Below, piece after piece: positions 44,298-53,446 of a DNA stretch of 64,000 bases. Under the pieces are notes generated by a model. That model was not told where the DNA came from, searched no databases, and saw only the letters and a list, made by a program, of their open reading frames with translations. The stretch's first letter is position 1. Each line of letters starts with the position of its first letter. The position numbers and the translations under genes are program-made. Source of the stretch: Verticiella alkaliphila (lineage in GTDB: Bacteria > Pseudomonadota > Gammaproteobacteria > Burkholderiales > Burkholderiaceae_B); NCBI RefSeq assembly GCF_018904615.1, contig NZ_JADCNH010000025.1, positions 1 through 64,000 of the forward strand, written 5' to 3'.

Positions 44298-47200
44298 TCA
44301 GACGAAGAAGTTCCACTCTGTCTGATCGAGCGCCATGCCCTTGCCTTCTGCCGTGGCCAGGAAGGCGCCGGCCATGTCGGCCACGCTGCCGCCGTCGGCA
44401 AGCTCCTTCACCCAGTACGCCTTGCCGAGGGCATCCGACGCGCGGCCGAGCAGACCTTCGTAGAAAGCTTCCACGGTGATGCCACGGGCATCGGCCGTGT
44501 CGGTATCGAGCACCAGGTCGGCTTCGGCCGAGTACAGGAACTGCAGCGCGATCTCACCGGCGGACATGCCGTCGGCGTGCTGGTGCGCCCAGTACTGGAT
44601 GCCATCGACTTCGGCCTGGCGGCTGAGCACCTGGTCGTACAGGCCCGCGATCCAGCCGAGGCTCGTGTCGGCTTCGATCTGCACCGTCTTGTCCGAGAAC
44701 GCGATGCTTTCCACATTGATGAGCACGTGGACAGCCTGCGGGTCGCTCAGCGCGCGCACCGTCGTGATCGCGAAGTCGCGCGTGATGACGACCTCGTCGC
44801 TGGCGAGGTCGTAACGCACCACGTCCTCGTCAGCGCCGCCGTGGAACAGGCTCGCGGCTGCCGTCGTGTCTGCGATGCTGGCCACGCGGGCGGAGGCGCT
44901 GTCTGCCGCACCGCTGCCGAAGCTGGCGACAATGGTGTCGTTGCCGCCGCCGGTCATCACGGTGGCCTGGCCCGTGCCCAGACGCACCGTCTGCTCGCCG
45001 CTGTCGCCCCACACGCTTTGCGTGTCGGCGCCGGCCAGCAGATCGATGTGGCCGATCAGGGCAAAGAATTCGACACCATTGCCTTCGAACTTCAGCGGGG
45101 CTGACAGGCCGGTCGCATCGACCACCAGGGCGGTGAGCACGCCGCCGCCGGTCGTGGCCGTGCTGTTGATCACCAGGCGCTCGTTGCCACTCGTCGGCGC
45201 CGTCGTCGGTGCGATCGTTTGTACCAGCAAAGGCGAGGACGCATCCAGCCCGGAGACGAATGACGTGCCGCCGCCCATCAGGGCATTCTGGTCGCCCGAG
45301 CCCGCGTCGGTATGCGCTTTGATTTCGCGAATGAGCTCCGCGAGCGACTGCGCGCCCGAGGTGGTACCCGACGGGCCGGAGACCGTGAGGCCGAAGCCCG
45401 CTGGCACCTGCGCCTGCAGCAGCGCAGTGCCGCCGTCGCTCACCAGCGAGACCTTCGCCGGCTCTGCACCGGGGCGGCCTGGCTGCACGACCGGAATCGC
45501 AATGGTGTGCGTGGGCGTGCCGTCCGGCGAGGTGCCGGGCGTGATTACGGGCGTGACCACACCGGGCCCCACCGGCGGCGTGGTGGCCGTCGAGGCGGTG
45601 TAGCTCACCGTGACGGGTTCGATCTCCACGCCGTCCGACACCGTGATCTGCACCGACGCGGTGCCCGCGGCCGACGCCTTGAACACGCCCGTTGCCAGCC
45701 AGGCATTCACAGCCTGGGCCGTCCCTTGGTAGGTGAAGACGCCAGTCTCGGATGCGACGCCGTCCAGGCCACTCAGCACGCCGTTGACGGCGGTAACCGT
45801 CACCGTGAGGAGCACATTGTCGCCATCGGCATCCGAGACGGTGAGCGCGGGCAGTTTCACCGTGGCACCCACGGTCACGGCAACGGCGGCCGACGGCACG
45901 CCACTCACCACTGGCGCATGGGCCTGCGGCCTCACCTCATCGGTCACCTCGGAACGCGCGATCTCGAGCACCCCGCTCAGATCCCGGTAGCGCACCTCCA
46001 CGAGCACCATCTGCCCCAGGAAATCCTCGTTCACCAGCAGCGTGCTGCTCGTCGCGCCGTCGACGGGAAAGCCGTTGGCCCACCACAGGTACGTGATCGT
46101 GTCGACATCGATGCCGTCCGCATCGGCCAGGCCGGAAATGTCAGCCGTCAAGGTCTGGCCTAACAAGGGCGCACCCGTGATCACCACGTGGCCGGTGCCG
46201 TTGGGAATGTCGTATGCCGGCCTCACAGCGTAGGCGAGCGCGCCGGTATCGGCGCTCTCCACGAGCACCGTGGCCTGGTTCATCGCGTCCACCGAAAACT
46301 GATAAGCCGGGGCGCTGACGCCCGCTGGCAGCGTGAACGAGTTGCCCGTCTTCCACGCGTCGTCAGCCCCGACGTACATCACGGTGAGCTTGATCGGTAC
46401 GCCGACGGCTAAGCTATCGACAGCTATCAGGTAATACGTGGTCTCGAGCTCCGGCTGATAGTAGGCAGCGACAATCGACCGGACTGCATAATCTTGAGGC
46501 ACGGCGATGGTCGCCACATCGAGAGTGCCAGACGACAGGTCGTAGGTCGCGCTGAACAGGGTATCGAAAACGTCATCCTGAGGAACGGCAGTTCCGGACG
46601 CGACCAGCACGCCGTTCTGGGCGACGACGACGTCCTCGACGTGATACGTAGCGCCCTGATGCTGCTGGGGCAGCACCATGGTCACCGGATGCGATTCATT
46701 GAAGTGGCCTTGCGAATCCGGCACCAGCGCGACCAGCCCGGTGTGCGCCGGCGAGTACGATCCCTGGTGGAACGTGACGATCGGCGAGCCGGCGGCATCG
46801 TGCAGGACATTCGGATCGCGTATCGACAGACCCGTTCCACTCACCGCCCACTTCGAGTTCCACTCGACGTTGGTGGGATACTCGACGATCTGCATCCGGG
46901 CGACATGCGCGTACGCATAGCCCGCTGCGGTCCAGTCCAGGACAGTGGCCAGCGTCAAGCCACCATCCGGCCCATACGCCAAGACCATCTCCACGGTCCT
47001 GTCGGTCACGGGAAGACCGGACACTACCGTGAAATGCTCGTACACCCACGTGTCGTCTACGAGTCGAGCTACACCAACGGACTCGACCCCGTTGAGAAGC
47101 ACGCTCAGCGCGGCGACGGCGATTTCCCCCGAACCACTCACGGCAATGTCCACATCGCGAAGTGACACCCAAGGGAGATCCTCGGGATCCCCGAGATCGC

Positions 47201-47378
47201 TCAAGTTCAATTGAGCCCGGGGTTGCCATGCGGCTTCCTCCCAACGCTCAATGAGGACGTGTTGTTCATCGGAACTGATGTGACTCCGATACAGGCTGCC
47301 GTCGCCGCCCACCACGACCTCGACGTCGAAGCCCCCATCCTGCGGTCCCGGCATTACCACCATGTCCAACGTACGCAT
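44298..47378 (-). CDS. Large repeat protein: propeller-like N-terminus, Ig/cadherin-like domains, RTX-like segment, DUF4214 C-terminus (paralogue A)
   Basis: A 1026-residue acidic protein. Residues 1 to about 390 are beta-rich with repeated 'DGS/GDG' strands, like a propeller (for instance 'VEVVVGGDGSLYRS'). Residues about 395-485 form an Ig-like repeat ('VVITGAPLLGQTLTADISGL'), and about 500-600 a cadherin-like repeat ('LTVSDADGDNVLLTVTVT'). A conserved block follows with the glycine-rich 'VMTGGGNDTIVASFG' (RTX-like). The last about 115 residues are a DUF4214 repeat pair ('YDQVLSRQAEVDGIQYWA', 'YEGLLGRASDALGKAYW'), ending in EWNFFV. No signal peptide is visible, so type I secretion is likely but unproven. 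AGGAGG precedes the ATG at 47378. Paralogue B is at 50424-53171. Confidence 0.85.
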   Translation of the reverse strand: MRTLDMVVMPGPQDGGFDVEVVVGGDGSLYRSHISSDEQHVLIERWEEAAWQPRAQLNLSDLGDPEDLPWVSLRDVDIAVSGSGEIAVAALSVLLNGVESVGVARLVDDTWVYEHFTVVSGLPVTDRTVEMVLAYGPDGGLTLATVLDWTAAGYAYAHVARMQIVEYPTNVEWNSKWAVSGTGLSIRDPNVLHDAAGSPIVTFHQGSYSPAHTGLVALVPDSQGHFNESHPVTMVLPQQHQGATYHVEDVVVAQNGVLVASGTAVPQDDVFDTLFSATYDLSSGTLDVATIAVPQDYAVRSIVAAYYQPELETTYYLIAVDSLAVGVPIKLTVMYVGADDAWKTGNSFTLPAGVSAPAYQFSVDAMNQATVLVESADTGALAYAVRPAYDIPNGTGHVVITGAPLLGQTLTADISGLADADGIDVDTITYLWWANGFPVDGATSSTLLVNEDFLGQMVLVEVRYRDLSGVLEIARSEVTDEVRPQAHAPVVSGVPSAAVAVTVGATVKLPALTVSDADGDNVLLTVTVTAVNGVLSGLDGVASETGVFTYQGTAQAVNAWLATGVFKASAAGTASVQITVSDGVEIEPVTVSYTASTATTPPVGPGVVTPVITPGTSPDGTPTHTIAIPVVQPGRPGAEPAKVSLVSDGGTALLQAQVPAGFGLTVSGPSGTTSGAQSLAELIREIKAHTDAGSGDQNALMGGGTSFVSGLDASSPLLVQTIAPTTAPTSGNERLVINSTATTGGGVLTALVVDATGLSAPLKFEGNGVEFFALIGHIDLLAGADTQSVWGDSGEQTVRLGTGQATVMTGGGNDTIVASFGSGAADSASARVASIADTTAAASLFHGGADEDVVRYDLASDEVVITRDFAITTVRALSDPQAVHVLINVESIAFSDKTVQIEADTSLGWIAGLYDQVLSRQAEVDGIQYWAHQHADGMSAGEIALQFLYSAEADLVLDTDTADARGITVEAFYEGLLGRASDALGKAYWVKELADGGSVADMAGAFLATAEGKGMALDQTEWNFFV
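44809..45062. repeat. 254-bp tract identical to 50935-51188 (copy 1)
   Basis: Every base of 44809-45062 matches 50935-51188 at a constant offset of 6126. The tract encodes the RTX-like block in both paralogues (part of 'SVWGDSGEQTVRLGTGQATV' through 'GGADEDVVRYD'). The sequences outside it are similar but clearly diverged, which suggests recent gene conversion. Both copies lie in the same orientation. Confidence 0.9.
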
Positions 47379-47598
47379 TTGCTGCCTCCTGAGCGAGCCT
47401 GGCGTGCCCTGTGCCGCCCCTGGCTCCGATCCTGGTCGACTCACGCGGTTGGCACGACGGCAGCAACGCATGAGAGCCCGCACTGCGCCGGCACAGGAGG
47501 CATGCGCGACGCGCGAATGCCCGTGTCCGGCGGTGCAGGCGTTGAGGTCGCCATGCTACGAATCGGGGGCTTTTCGCAATATCCCTGAAACCAGGTAT

Positions 47599-47625
47599 TT
47601 CTGTATGAATCAGCAAATTTCTGAC
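47599..47625. promoter_or_regulatory. Divergent region of paralogue A and the response regulator, with a direct repeat
   Basis: The 351-bp region 47379-47729 has no gene. It becomes AT-richer around 47570-47640. ATTTCTG occurs at 47599-47605 and again at 47619-47625, exactly 20 bp apart, a spacing that suits a response-regulator dimer on one face of the helix. No strong -35/-10 pair stands out. Regulatory meaning is inference. Confidence 0.35.
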
Positions 47626-47729
47626 TATCATGACTAGGTTTCCTTGGCGCGCCGGCCTACCATGACGCGCCCGCTGCGCCCGGTCACACGGCCGCCTGCA
47701 CGCGGCGAGAGACACGCCACGAGATCCCG

Positions 47730-48413
47730 ATGACCGCGCCCTTGCTCCCAGCCCTCGACATGCCCCTGCCAGCGCCGGCACTGATCATCGAGGACGAGCC
47801 ACTGTTGCAGCAGCGGCTCAGCCGGATCCTGATCGGTCTGGGCTATGACGCCGCGTCCGTGATCGCGGCCGGCGCGCTTGGCGAGGCACGCGCCCGCTTG
47901 GCAATGCAGTCGATGGGCCTGGCGCTGGTCGATCTGATGCTGCCCGACGGCAGCGGTTTGACCCTGATCGAGGAGATGCGTGCGGCGAATCCGGGCTTGG
48001 GCATCCTGGTGATCTCGGCCTGGAGCACAGAAGCCGTCATTCTCAGCGCCTTGCGCGCAGGCGCCACGGGCTACGTGCTGAAGGAGCGCGACGACATCGA
48101 AGTGAGCATGTCGATCCGCAGCGTGCTGCGCGGCGGCGCGCCGATCGACCCGTTCATCGCGCGGCGCATCCTCGAACTGTTACCCGCCGGCGCACAGCCG
48201 CCGGCGCTACCGCAGGCCGCGGCGTTGAGCGAACGCGAAGCGCAGATCCTGCAACTCGTCGCCGTCGGACTCACCAATCGCGAGATCGCCGAACAGCTCT
48301 TCCTGTCGCGCTACACCGTGGAAAGCCACATCAAGCACATCTATCGCAAGCTGGCGGTGTCCACCCGTACCATGGCTGTCAACACCGCGCGCAGACACGG
48401 GGTCATCGAGTGA
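47730..48413 (+). CDS. LuxR/NarL-type two-component response regulator
   Basis: A 227-residue response regulator. The receiver domain (residues about 15-130) has the acidic pocket E21-D22-E23, the phospho-acceptor D68 in 'ALVDLMLPDGSG', Ser96 and the conserved K118. The C-terminal GerE helix-turn-helix is 'LSEREAQILQLVAVGLTNREIAEQL...TVESHIKHIYRKL' (about 167-208). It overlaps the kinase gene by 4 bases (GTGA) and lies between two large paralogous genes, which are likely targets. Confidence 0.95.
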   Translation: MTAPLLPALDMPLPAPALIIEDEPLLQQRLSRILIGLGYDAASVIAAGALGEARARLAMQSMGLALVDLMLPDGSGLTLIEEMRAANPGLGILVISAWSTEAVILSALRAGATGYVLKERDDIEVSMSIRSVLRGGAPIDPFIARRILELLPAGAQPPALPQAAALSEREAQILQLVAVGLTNREIAEQLFLSRYTVESHIKHIYRKLAVSTRTMAVNTARRHGVIE

Positions 48414-50380
48414 GGCAGCCTGTGACCTGGCGTTGGGCGGCCAGGGTTGCCCCGCCTCGGGTCGTGGCATGTGGCGCTCTATGGGTGGCCCTGCTGTGGA
48501 CATGGCTGCTGGCCGCACCGGCAGGCGCCACGGCCCTGCCCGAGACGCCCGCCTGCGCCCCGCGTATCCTGAAGGCTCAGGCGGCGCCAGAGCTCGCCGC
48601 TGACGCGGCGCGGCCTGCCGAGGGCTGGGTGACGGTGCGCCTGCCAGATCACTGGGCGCATCGCTGGCCCGATCACCAAGGCGCGGTTTGGTACCGCATC
48701 GACTGGACACGCGACTGCGACGGCTTCATCGGGCCGCCGGCGCATGTCGGCCTCAGCATTGCCGGCATCAGCATGGCGGGCGAGGTCTACAGCAATGACG
48801 AGGTGCTCTGGCGCGACGTGTCGCTGGCCGAGCCCTTGTCCATGAGCTGGAACATGCCGCGGTGGTGGTTGCTGCCCGAGAGCACGCTTCGCGAGGGGGT
48901 GAACACGATATGGGTGCGCTCGATTGGCTCCGTCGACCTCATGCCGGGGCTGGGCAACCTGCACTTGGGCCCCGTGGCTCAGGTTGAGGCGATACATGCC
49001 GAGCATGTATGGCGTCAGAGGACGGTCTACTACATCTCCCTGGGGCTGTCCGGCGCGCTCGGCGGGGTCTTCCTGGTGGTGTGGTGTCTGCGACGGCGCG
49101 AAACGGCATTCGGCTGGTATGCCGCCACCTCGCTGTGCTGGGTCGTGTATGTGCTCACCATGCTCGCCACCACCCCCTGGCCCATGGCCGACACAGTGTC
49201 GTTCTCGCGGCTGAACAACGTCGCCTTCGTGCTCTATGTGGTGAGCTTTTGCCGCTTCACCTGGGGGTTTGGCGCACAGCGCCTGCCGCGCGCGCAGCGT
49301 CTGCTGTGGCTCGCAGCTGCCACGGGCGTGATGATCTCCCTCTTTGCGCCGCGCTGGGCGGTGGCCGCGGTGTGGATCGTGTTTTCCCTGACTTTCCTGG
49401 TCAATTGTGCGCAATTCCCCTTTCACGCCTGGCGCACCCGCCATCCGCAGCACGCCCTGCTCGCCGCCTGCTGCCTGACCTTCTGTCTTGTGGGCGCCCA
49501 CGACATGCTCATGCTGCTGGACGGCTGGCGCGCACACGACATGTGGGGCGCCGTGACGAGCCTCGTGACGGCCATCGTCATGGCGTTCCTGCTGGGTGGG
49601 CGCTTGGTCGTCTATATGCAGCGCGTCGAGGGCTTCAACCGGGAACTGGAGCATCGGGTGAATCTGGCCCGGGCCGAGCTGGCCACGGTGCTCGAGCGCG
49701 AACACCGGCAGGCGCTCACGCATGCCACGCTACAGCAGCGCCTGCAGATCGTGCATGACCTGCACGATGGCCTGGGCGGCAGCCTCGTGCGCGGCATGGC
49801 CTTGATGGAGCAGACCGCCGTGCCGGTGTCTCACGATCGCATGCTCTCGCTGCTGAAAGTGCTGCGGGACGACTTGCGTCAGGTGATCGACCAGGGATCG
49901 AGCGCAGGAGCCACCGTGCCGGCCACCCCAGCGCAATGGGCCGCGCCGTTGCGACATCGCTTCACGCGGCTCTTCGATGAGCTGGACATCCGCATTTCCT
50001 GGGTGATCGCACCCGCTTGGCGCGCGGTGCCCACGGCGCTGCTGTGCTTGGGCATGACGCGCCTGGTGGAAGAAGCGTTGTCGAACGTCATCAAGCACAG
50101 CCGCGCGCGGAACGTCGCCGTGACTCTCACGCAGGCAGCAGACGGCGCGCTGGAGCTCGTGATCGAGGACGACGGCGCGGGGTTCGACGTGCAAGCCGTG
50201 CGTAGCGCGGGCTTGAGCGTGGGCATGCGCAGCATGACGGCCCGCGCCGAGCGGATGAATGGCACGTTACAGGTGGATTCCGGGCCGGGCGGCACGCGCG
50301 TGCGCGTGGTGGTGCCGATGGTCGCGTTGGCCACCGGGACTGCGATGGCTCAGACGCGCGAGATCACGCCGGTGGGCTGA
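48410..50380 (+). CDS. Membrane sensor histidine kinase (HisKA_3 type)
   Basis: A 656-residue kinase. An N-terminal hydrophobic segment (residues about 18-40) leads to a periplasmic beta-rich domain of about 165 residues, then seven or so membrane helices (about 210-400), as in 7TMR-DISM sensors. A short coiled segment precedes the HisKA_3 box 'HDLHDGLGGSL' with H452 as probable phospho-His. The HATPase domain has the N-box 'LVEEALSNVIKHSRA' and the G-boxes 'EDDGAGFD' and 'GLSVGMRSM'. The GTG start overlaps the regulator stop. It should phosphorylate the neighbouring regulator. The signal is unknown; the periplasmic domain suggests an envelope or carbohydrate-like ligand. Confidence 0.93.
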   Translation: MRQPVTWRWAARVAPPRVVACGALWVALLWTWLLAAPAGATALPETPACAPRILKAQAAPELAADAARPAEGWVTVRLPDHWAHRWPDHQGAVWYRIDWTRDCDGFIGPPAHVGLSIAGISMAGEVYSNDEVLWRDVSLAEPLSMSWNMPRWWLLPESTLREGVNTIWVRSIGSVDLMPGLGNLHLGPVAQVEAIHAEHVWRQRTVYYISLGLSGALGGVFLVVWCLRRRETAFGWYAATSLCWVVYVLTMLATTPWPMADTVSFSRLNNVAFVLYVVSFCRFTWGFGAQRLPRAQRLLWLAAATGVMISLFAPRWAVAAVWIVFSLTFLVNCAQFPFHAWRTRHPQHALLAACCLTFCLVGAHDMLMLLDGWRAHDMWGAVTSLVTAIVMAFLLGGRLVVYMQRVEGFNRELEHRVNLARAELATVLEREHRQALTHATLQQRLQIVHDLHDGLGGSLVRGMALMEQTAVPVSHDRMLSLLKVLRDDLRQVIDQGSSAGATVPATPAQWAAPLRHRFTRLFDELDIRISWVIAPAWRAVPTALLCLGMTRLVEEALSNVIKHSRARNVAVTLTQAADGALELVIEDDGAGFDVQAVRSAGLSVGMRSMTARAERMNGTLQVDSGPGGTRVRVVVPMVALATGTAMAQTREITPVG

Positions 50381-50381
50381 G

Positions 50382-50414
50382 CGACAGGAGCCGACCTGAC
50401 ATCGGCCCCTGTCG
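50382..50414. terminator. Bidirectional hairpin terminator
   Basis: CGACAGG-AG-CCGA (50382-50394) pairs with TCGG-CC-CCTGTCG (50402-50414) with one mismatch and a 7-base loop. It sits between the convergent kinase and paralogue B genes. Confidence 0.7.
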
Positions 50415-50423
50415 TCTTGGGCA

Positions 50424-53171
50424 TCAGACGAAGAAATTCCACTCCGTCTGATCGAGCGCGGTGCCCTGCCCTTCGGCCGTCGCCAGGAAGGCCCCGGCCA
50501 CGTCCGCGAGGCTGGCGCCTTTGGCAAGTTCATTCGCCCAGTACGCCTTGCCCGCTGCATCCGATGCACGACCGAGCAGGCCTTCGTAGAAGGCTTCCAC
50601 GGTGATGCCGCGGGCTGTGGCGGTATCGGTGTTGAGCACCCGGTCGGCTTCGGCCGAACGCAGGAACTGCAGCGCGATCTCGCCCGCGGACATGCCGTCG
50701 GCGTGCTGGTGCGCCCAGTACTGAATTCCGTCGACCTCGGCCTGGCGGCCCAGGACTTGGTCGTAGAGACCGGCGATCCAGCCGAGGCTCACGTCGTTTT
50801 CGACTTTGACCGTCTTGTCCGAGAACGCGATGCTTTCTACGTTGATGAGCACATGAACGGCATCGGGATCGCTCAGCGCGCGCACGGTGGTAATGGCGAA
50901 GTCGCGCGTGATGACGACCTGGCCACTGGCGAGATCGTAACGCACCACGTCCTCGTCAGCGCCGCCGTGGAACAGGCTCGCGGCTGCCGTCGTGTCTGCG
51001 ATGCTGGCCACGCGGGCGGAGGCGCTGTCTGCCGCACCGCTGCCGAAGCTGGCGACAATGGTGTCGTTGCCGCCGCCGGTCATCACGGTGGCCTGGCCCG
51101 TGCCCAGACGCACCGTCTGCTCGCCGCTGTCGCCCCACACGCTTTGCGTGTCGGCGCCGGCCAGCAGATCGATGTGGCCGATCAGGGCGAAGAATTCGAC
51201 CCCATTGCCTTCGAGGTTCAGCGGCGCCGGCAGGCTGCTCGCATCGATCACCAGCGCGGTCGGCACGCCGCCGTCGGTCGTGGCCGTGCTGTTGATCACC
51301 AGACGCTCGTTGCCACTCGTGGGCACCGCCGTCGGCACGATCGTCTGCACCAGCAAGGGCGAAGACGCATCCAGCCCGGACAGGAAGGACGTGCCGCCGC
51401 CCGTCAGGGCATTCTGGTCGCCCGAGCCGGCCTCGGTATGCGCCTTGATCTCGCGAATGAGTTCCGCGAGCGACTGCGCACCGGAGGTGACGCCCGAAGG
51501 GCCCGACACCGTGAGCCCGAAGCCGGCCGGCACCTGCGCCTCCAGCATCGTCTTGCCACCCGTGGTCACCAGCGGAATGTCCGCCAACGGGCTGTTGCCG
51601 TTCGAATCCGGCCGTCCTGGTTGCACCACCGGGATCGTGACCGTGTGCGTGGGCGTGCCGTCCGGCGAGGTGCCGGGGGCGACGACGACGGGCACGCCGT
51701 CAACGAGCGGCGGCGTGCCGGGCGGAGTCTCGGGATCGGTTCCAGGTTGAGGATCGGGATCAGGACCCGGTTCCAGATCAGGCAAGCCGGCCACGGGGGC
51801 TGTGGTCAGCCCGTCGACACGCTCAAGCGTGCCGCGCGAGTCGGTAAACGTCACCACCACGCTGATGACCTGCCCGACCTCGGCAGCCGTCAGCGTAAAG
51901 CTGCTCGACGTGGCCCCCCCGATGTCGGTATCCCCCGCCCGCCACTGGTATTGAAAGTCGCCCAGACCATCCTCGTCCGCCACCGCAGAGACATCCGCTG
52001 TGAGCGTCTCACCCACTTGCAGGACACCATCGATCACCACGTTGCCCGTGGCGTTGGGTGCGAAGTACGCCAGACCGGTGAAGTAATGCAGTTCACCTTC
52101 GCGCCCGTTGTGGGACACGATGAAAGCGTCGTTGTTATCGTCCACGCTGAACGAGAAGCCGCTCGGCTCGAATCCGAAGGGCAGGGAAAAGCTATTGCCC
52201 GCTCGGAACTCGCCTGACGCCTGGGTATAGACCACGGTCACCGTCGCGAACGGACCCGGCCCCTCATTCATGAGCAGCAGATACGTCGTCTCGCGCTCGG
52301 GATGGTAGTAGACACCGACCACGGCGGAAGCGCCTGGCTCGCTGAACGGCAGGCTACCGCCCGCGGATTGCGCGGTGGCGAGGACGTAGCTCGCCGTCAC
52401 CGGCGTGGCGCCTACTGCCTCGTCCCAGACGCTGCCCACGGCCAGGATCACGCCATCGCCCCCCCACGTCACCATCGGGAAGTGTTGCGCGCCCAGCTCG
52501 CCTTGGGCGGGTGCCATCACGAGCGGCGACGAGAGATCGGTCAGGCGGCCCTGCGTTGACATCGCCAGCAGCAGGCCCGTGCCCTCCTGCTCGACAGCCA
52601 GGACGGGAGCACCCTGCTTATCCAGCAACAATTGCACATTGCGCAGCTCGGCCGTACCGGGGCCGATCGGCGTGGCCTCAAACACATCTCCATGGCCGGT
52701 GAACTGGTAGTACTTGGCGTCGAACATGCCTTCGGACGCCCGTGCAGCGACGACGTGGACCGTGCCGTCCGCAGCGACCGCCAGCGTCACGTCCTCGATG
52801 CGCTCCCCCTGCGTGGGATCGATGGTATCGATCACGCGGTACTGCCATCCCGCACTCCCGTGCGTGGCCACAGCGACCTGCTGCGCTCCGCCAACCACGT
52901 TCGACACCATGACGATCGCGAGCCCACCGTCCGCGGTGACCGCCATCTCGATCTGCTGGATGTCCACCAGATTAGGTGACAGCTGGTAGTTCTCGACGTT
53001 GAACGGGCCGCCCCAGTAGGGCCCGCCTGCCCACTGATAGACGTCCAAGCCACCCGTCAGCATGTTTCGATAGGCCACGTAGAAGTTGCCGTCGGCGCCC
53101 AGCACCACGTCGGCATCCTGATACGTGTTACCCGTGACCCCAGGCACAACGCCAGTGTCGAATTCGCTCAT
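50424..53171 (-). CDS. Large repeat protein with RTX-like segment and DUF4214 C-terminus (paralogue B)
   Basis: A 915-residue paralogue of the protein at 44298-47378. The N-terminal about 400 residues are again propeller-like ('DADVVLGADGNFYVAYRN'). One Ig-like repeat follows ('VVIDGVLQVGETLTADVSA', 'SYQWRA'-type 'FQYQWRAGDTDIGGATSSSF'), then an Asp/Pro-rich linker ('EPGPDPDPQPGTDPETPPG'). The block from 'PGTSPDGTPTHT' to the C-terminal EWNFFV aligns closely with paralogue A, including the 'VMTGGGNDTIVASFG' RTX-like motif and the DUF4214 repeats. The cadherin-like domain of A is absent. No signal peptide is visible. GGAG lies about 9 bases before the ATG at 53171. Surface or secreted adhesin-like function is inference. 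Confidence 0.85.
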   Translation of the reverse strand: MSEFDTGVVPGVTGNTYQDADVVLGADGNFYVAYRNMLTGGLDVYQWAGGPYWGGPFNVENYQLSPNLVDIQQIEMAVTADGGLAIVMVSNVVGGAQQVAVATHGSAGWQYRVIDTIDPTQGERIEDVTLAVAADGTVHVVAARASEGMFDAKYYQFTGHGDVFEATPIGPGTAELRNVQLLLDKQGAPVLAVEQEGTGLLLAMSTQGRLTDLSSPLVMAPAQGELGAQHFPMVTWGGDGVILAVGSVWDEAVGATPVTASYVLATAQSAGGSLPFSEPGASAVVGVYYHPERETTYLLLMNEGPGPFATVTVVYTQASGEFRAGNSFSLPFGFEPSGFSFSVDDNNDAFIVSHNGREGELHYFTGLAYFAPNATGNVVIDGVLQVGETLTADVSAVADEDGLGDFQYQWRAGDTDIGGATSSSFTLTAAEVGQVISVVVTFTDSRGTLERVDGLTTAPVAGLPDLEPGPDPDPQPGTDPETPPGTPPLVDGVPVVVAPGTSPDGTPTHTVTIPVVQPGRPDSNGNSPLADIPLVTTGGKTMLEAQVPAGFGLTVSGPSGVTSGAQSLAELIREIKAHTEAGSGDQNALTGGGTSFLSGLDASSPLLVQTIVPTAVPTSGNERLVINSTATTDGGVPTALVIDASSLPAPLNLEGNGVEFFALIGHIDLLAGADTQSVWGDSGEQTVRLGTGQATVMTGGGNDTIVASFGSGAADSASARVASIADTTAAASLFHGGADEDVVRYDLASGQVVITRDFAITTVRALSDPDAVHVLINVESIAFSDKTVKVENDVSLGWIAGLYDQVLGRQAEVDGIQYWAHQHADGMSAGEIALQFLRSAEADRVLNTDTATARGITVEAFYEGLLGRASDAAGKAYWANELAKGASLADVAGAFLATAEGQGTALDQTEWNFFV
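50935..51188. repeat. 254-bp tract identical to 44809-45062 (copy 2)
   Basis: Second copy of the identical tract, inside paralogue B. The flanking bases 50934 and 51189 differ from the first copy. See the entry at 44809. Confidence 0.9.
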
Positions 53172-53368
53172 GTCACTGTCTCCGCCAAGTCTGGACGACC
53201 CTATGCCGCCCCTCGCGACCCGGCTCGTGGGCTTGCCCACGACTCCGAGACATTACAGAACATGTGGACACATTTAACAACGTCAGCTCTCATGGCCTCA
53301 CATAAAAACAACGATATGTTACAGATACGGTAATGGAGGAGTTTTCAGCGTCGTCGCGGGCAGCCTTC

Positions 53369-53407
53369 TGCATGGCATATCCTCTGCATGGCATATCCTT
53401 TGCATGG
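53369..53407 (+). repeat. 16-bp tandem repeat upstream of the DedA gene
   Basis: TGCATGGCATATCCTC (53369-53384), TGCATGGCATATCCTT (53385-53400) and a partial TGCATGG (53401-53407) form about 2.4 head-to-tail copies. The surrounding region 53172-53446 (275 bp) holds no other gene; TTACAGA occurs at 53253-53259 and 53319-53325 in the promoter side of paralogue B. Confidence 0.8.
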
Positions 53408-53446
53408 CGCCAGCCACGTCGAGCTTGGGCGCGACCCGGAGCGCCC

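Noticed and set aside
44298-53171. Prophage or mobile island interpretation of the paralogue locus
   Set aside because: No integrase, transposase, attachment repeat or phage gene is visible at either edge, and the base composition is similar to its surroundings.
53369-53407. Possible CRISPR-like repeat
   Set aside because: The 16-bp units are directly adjacent without spacers and no cas gene is present; it is a plain tandem repeat.
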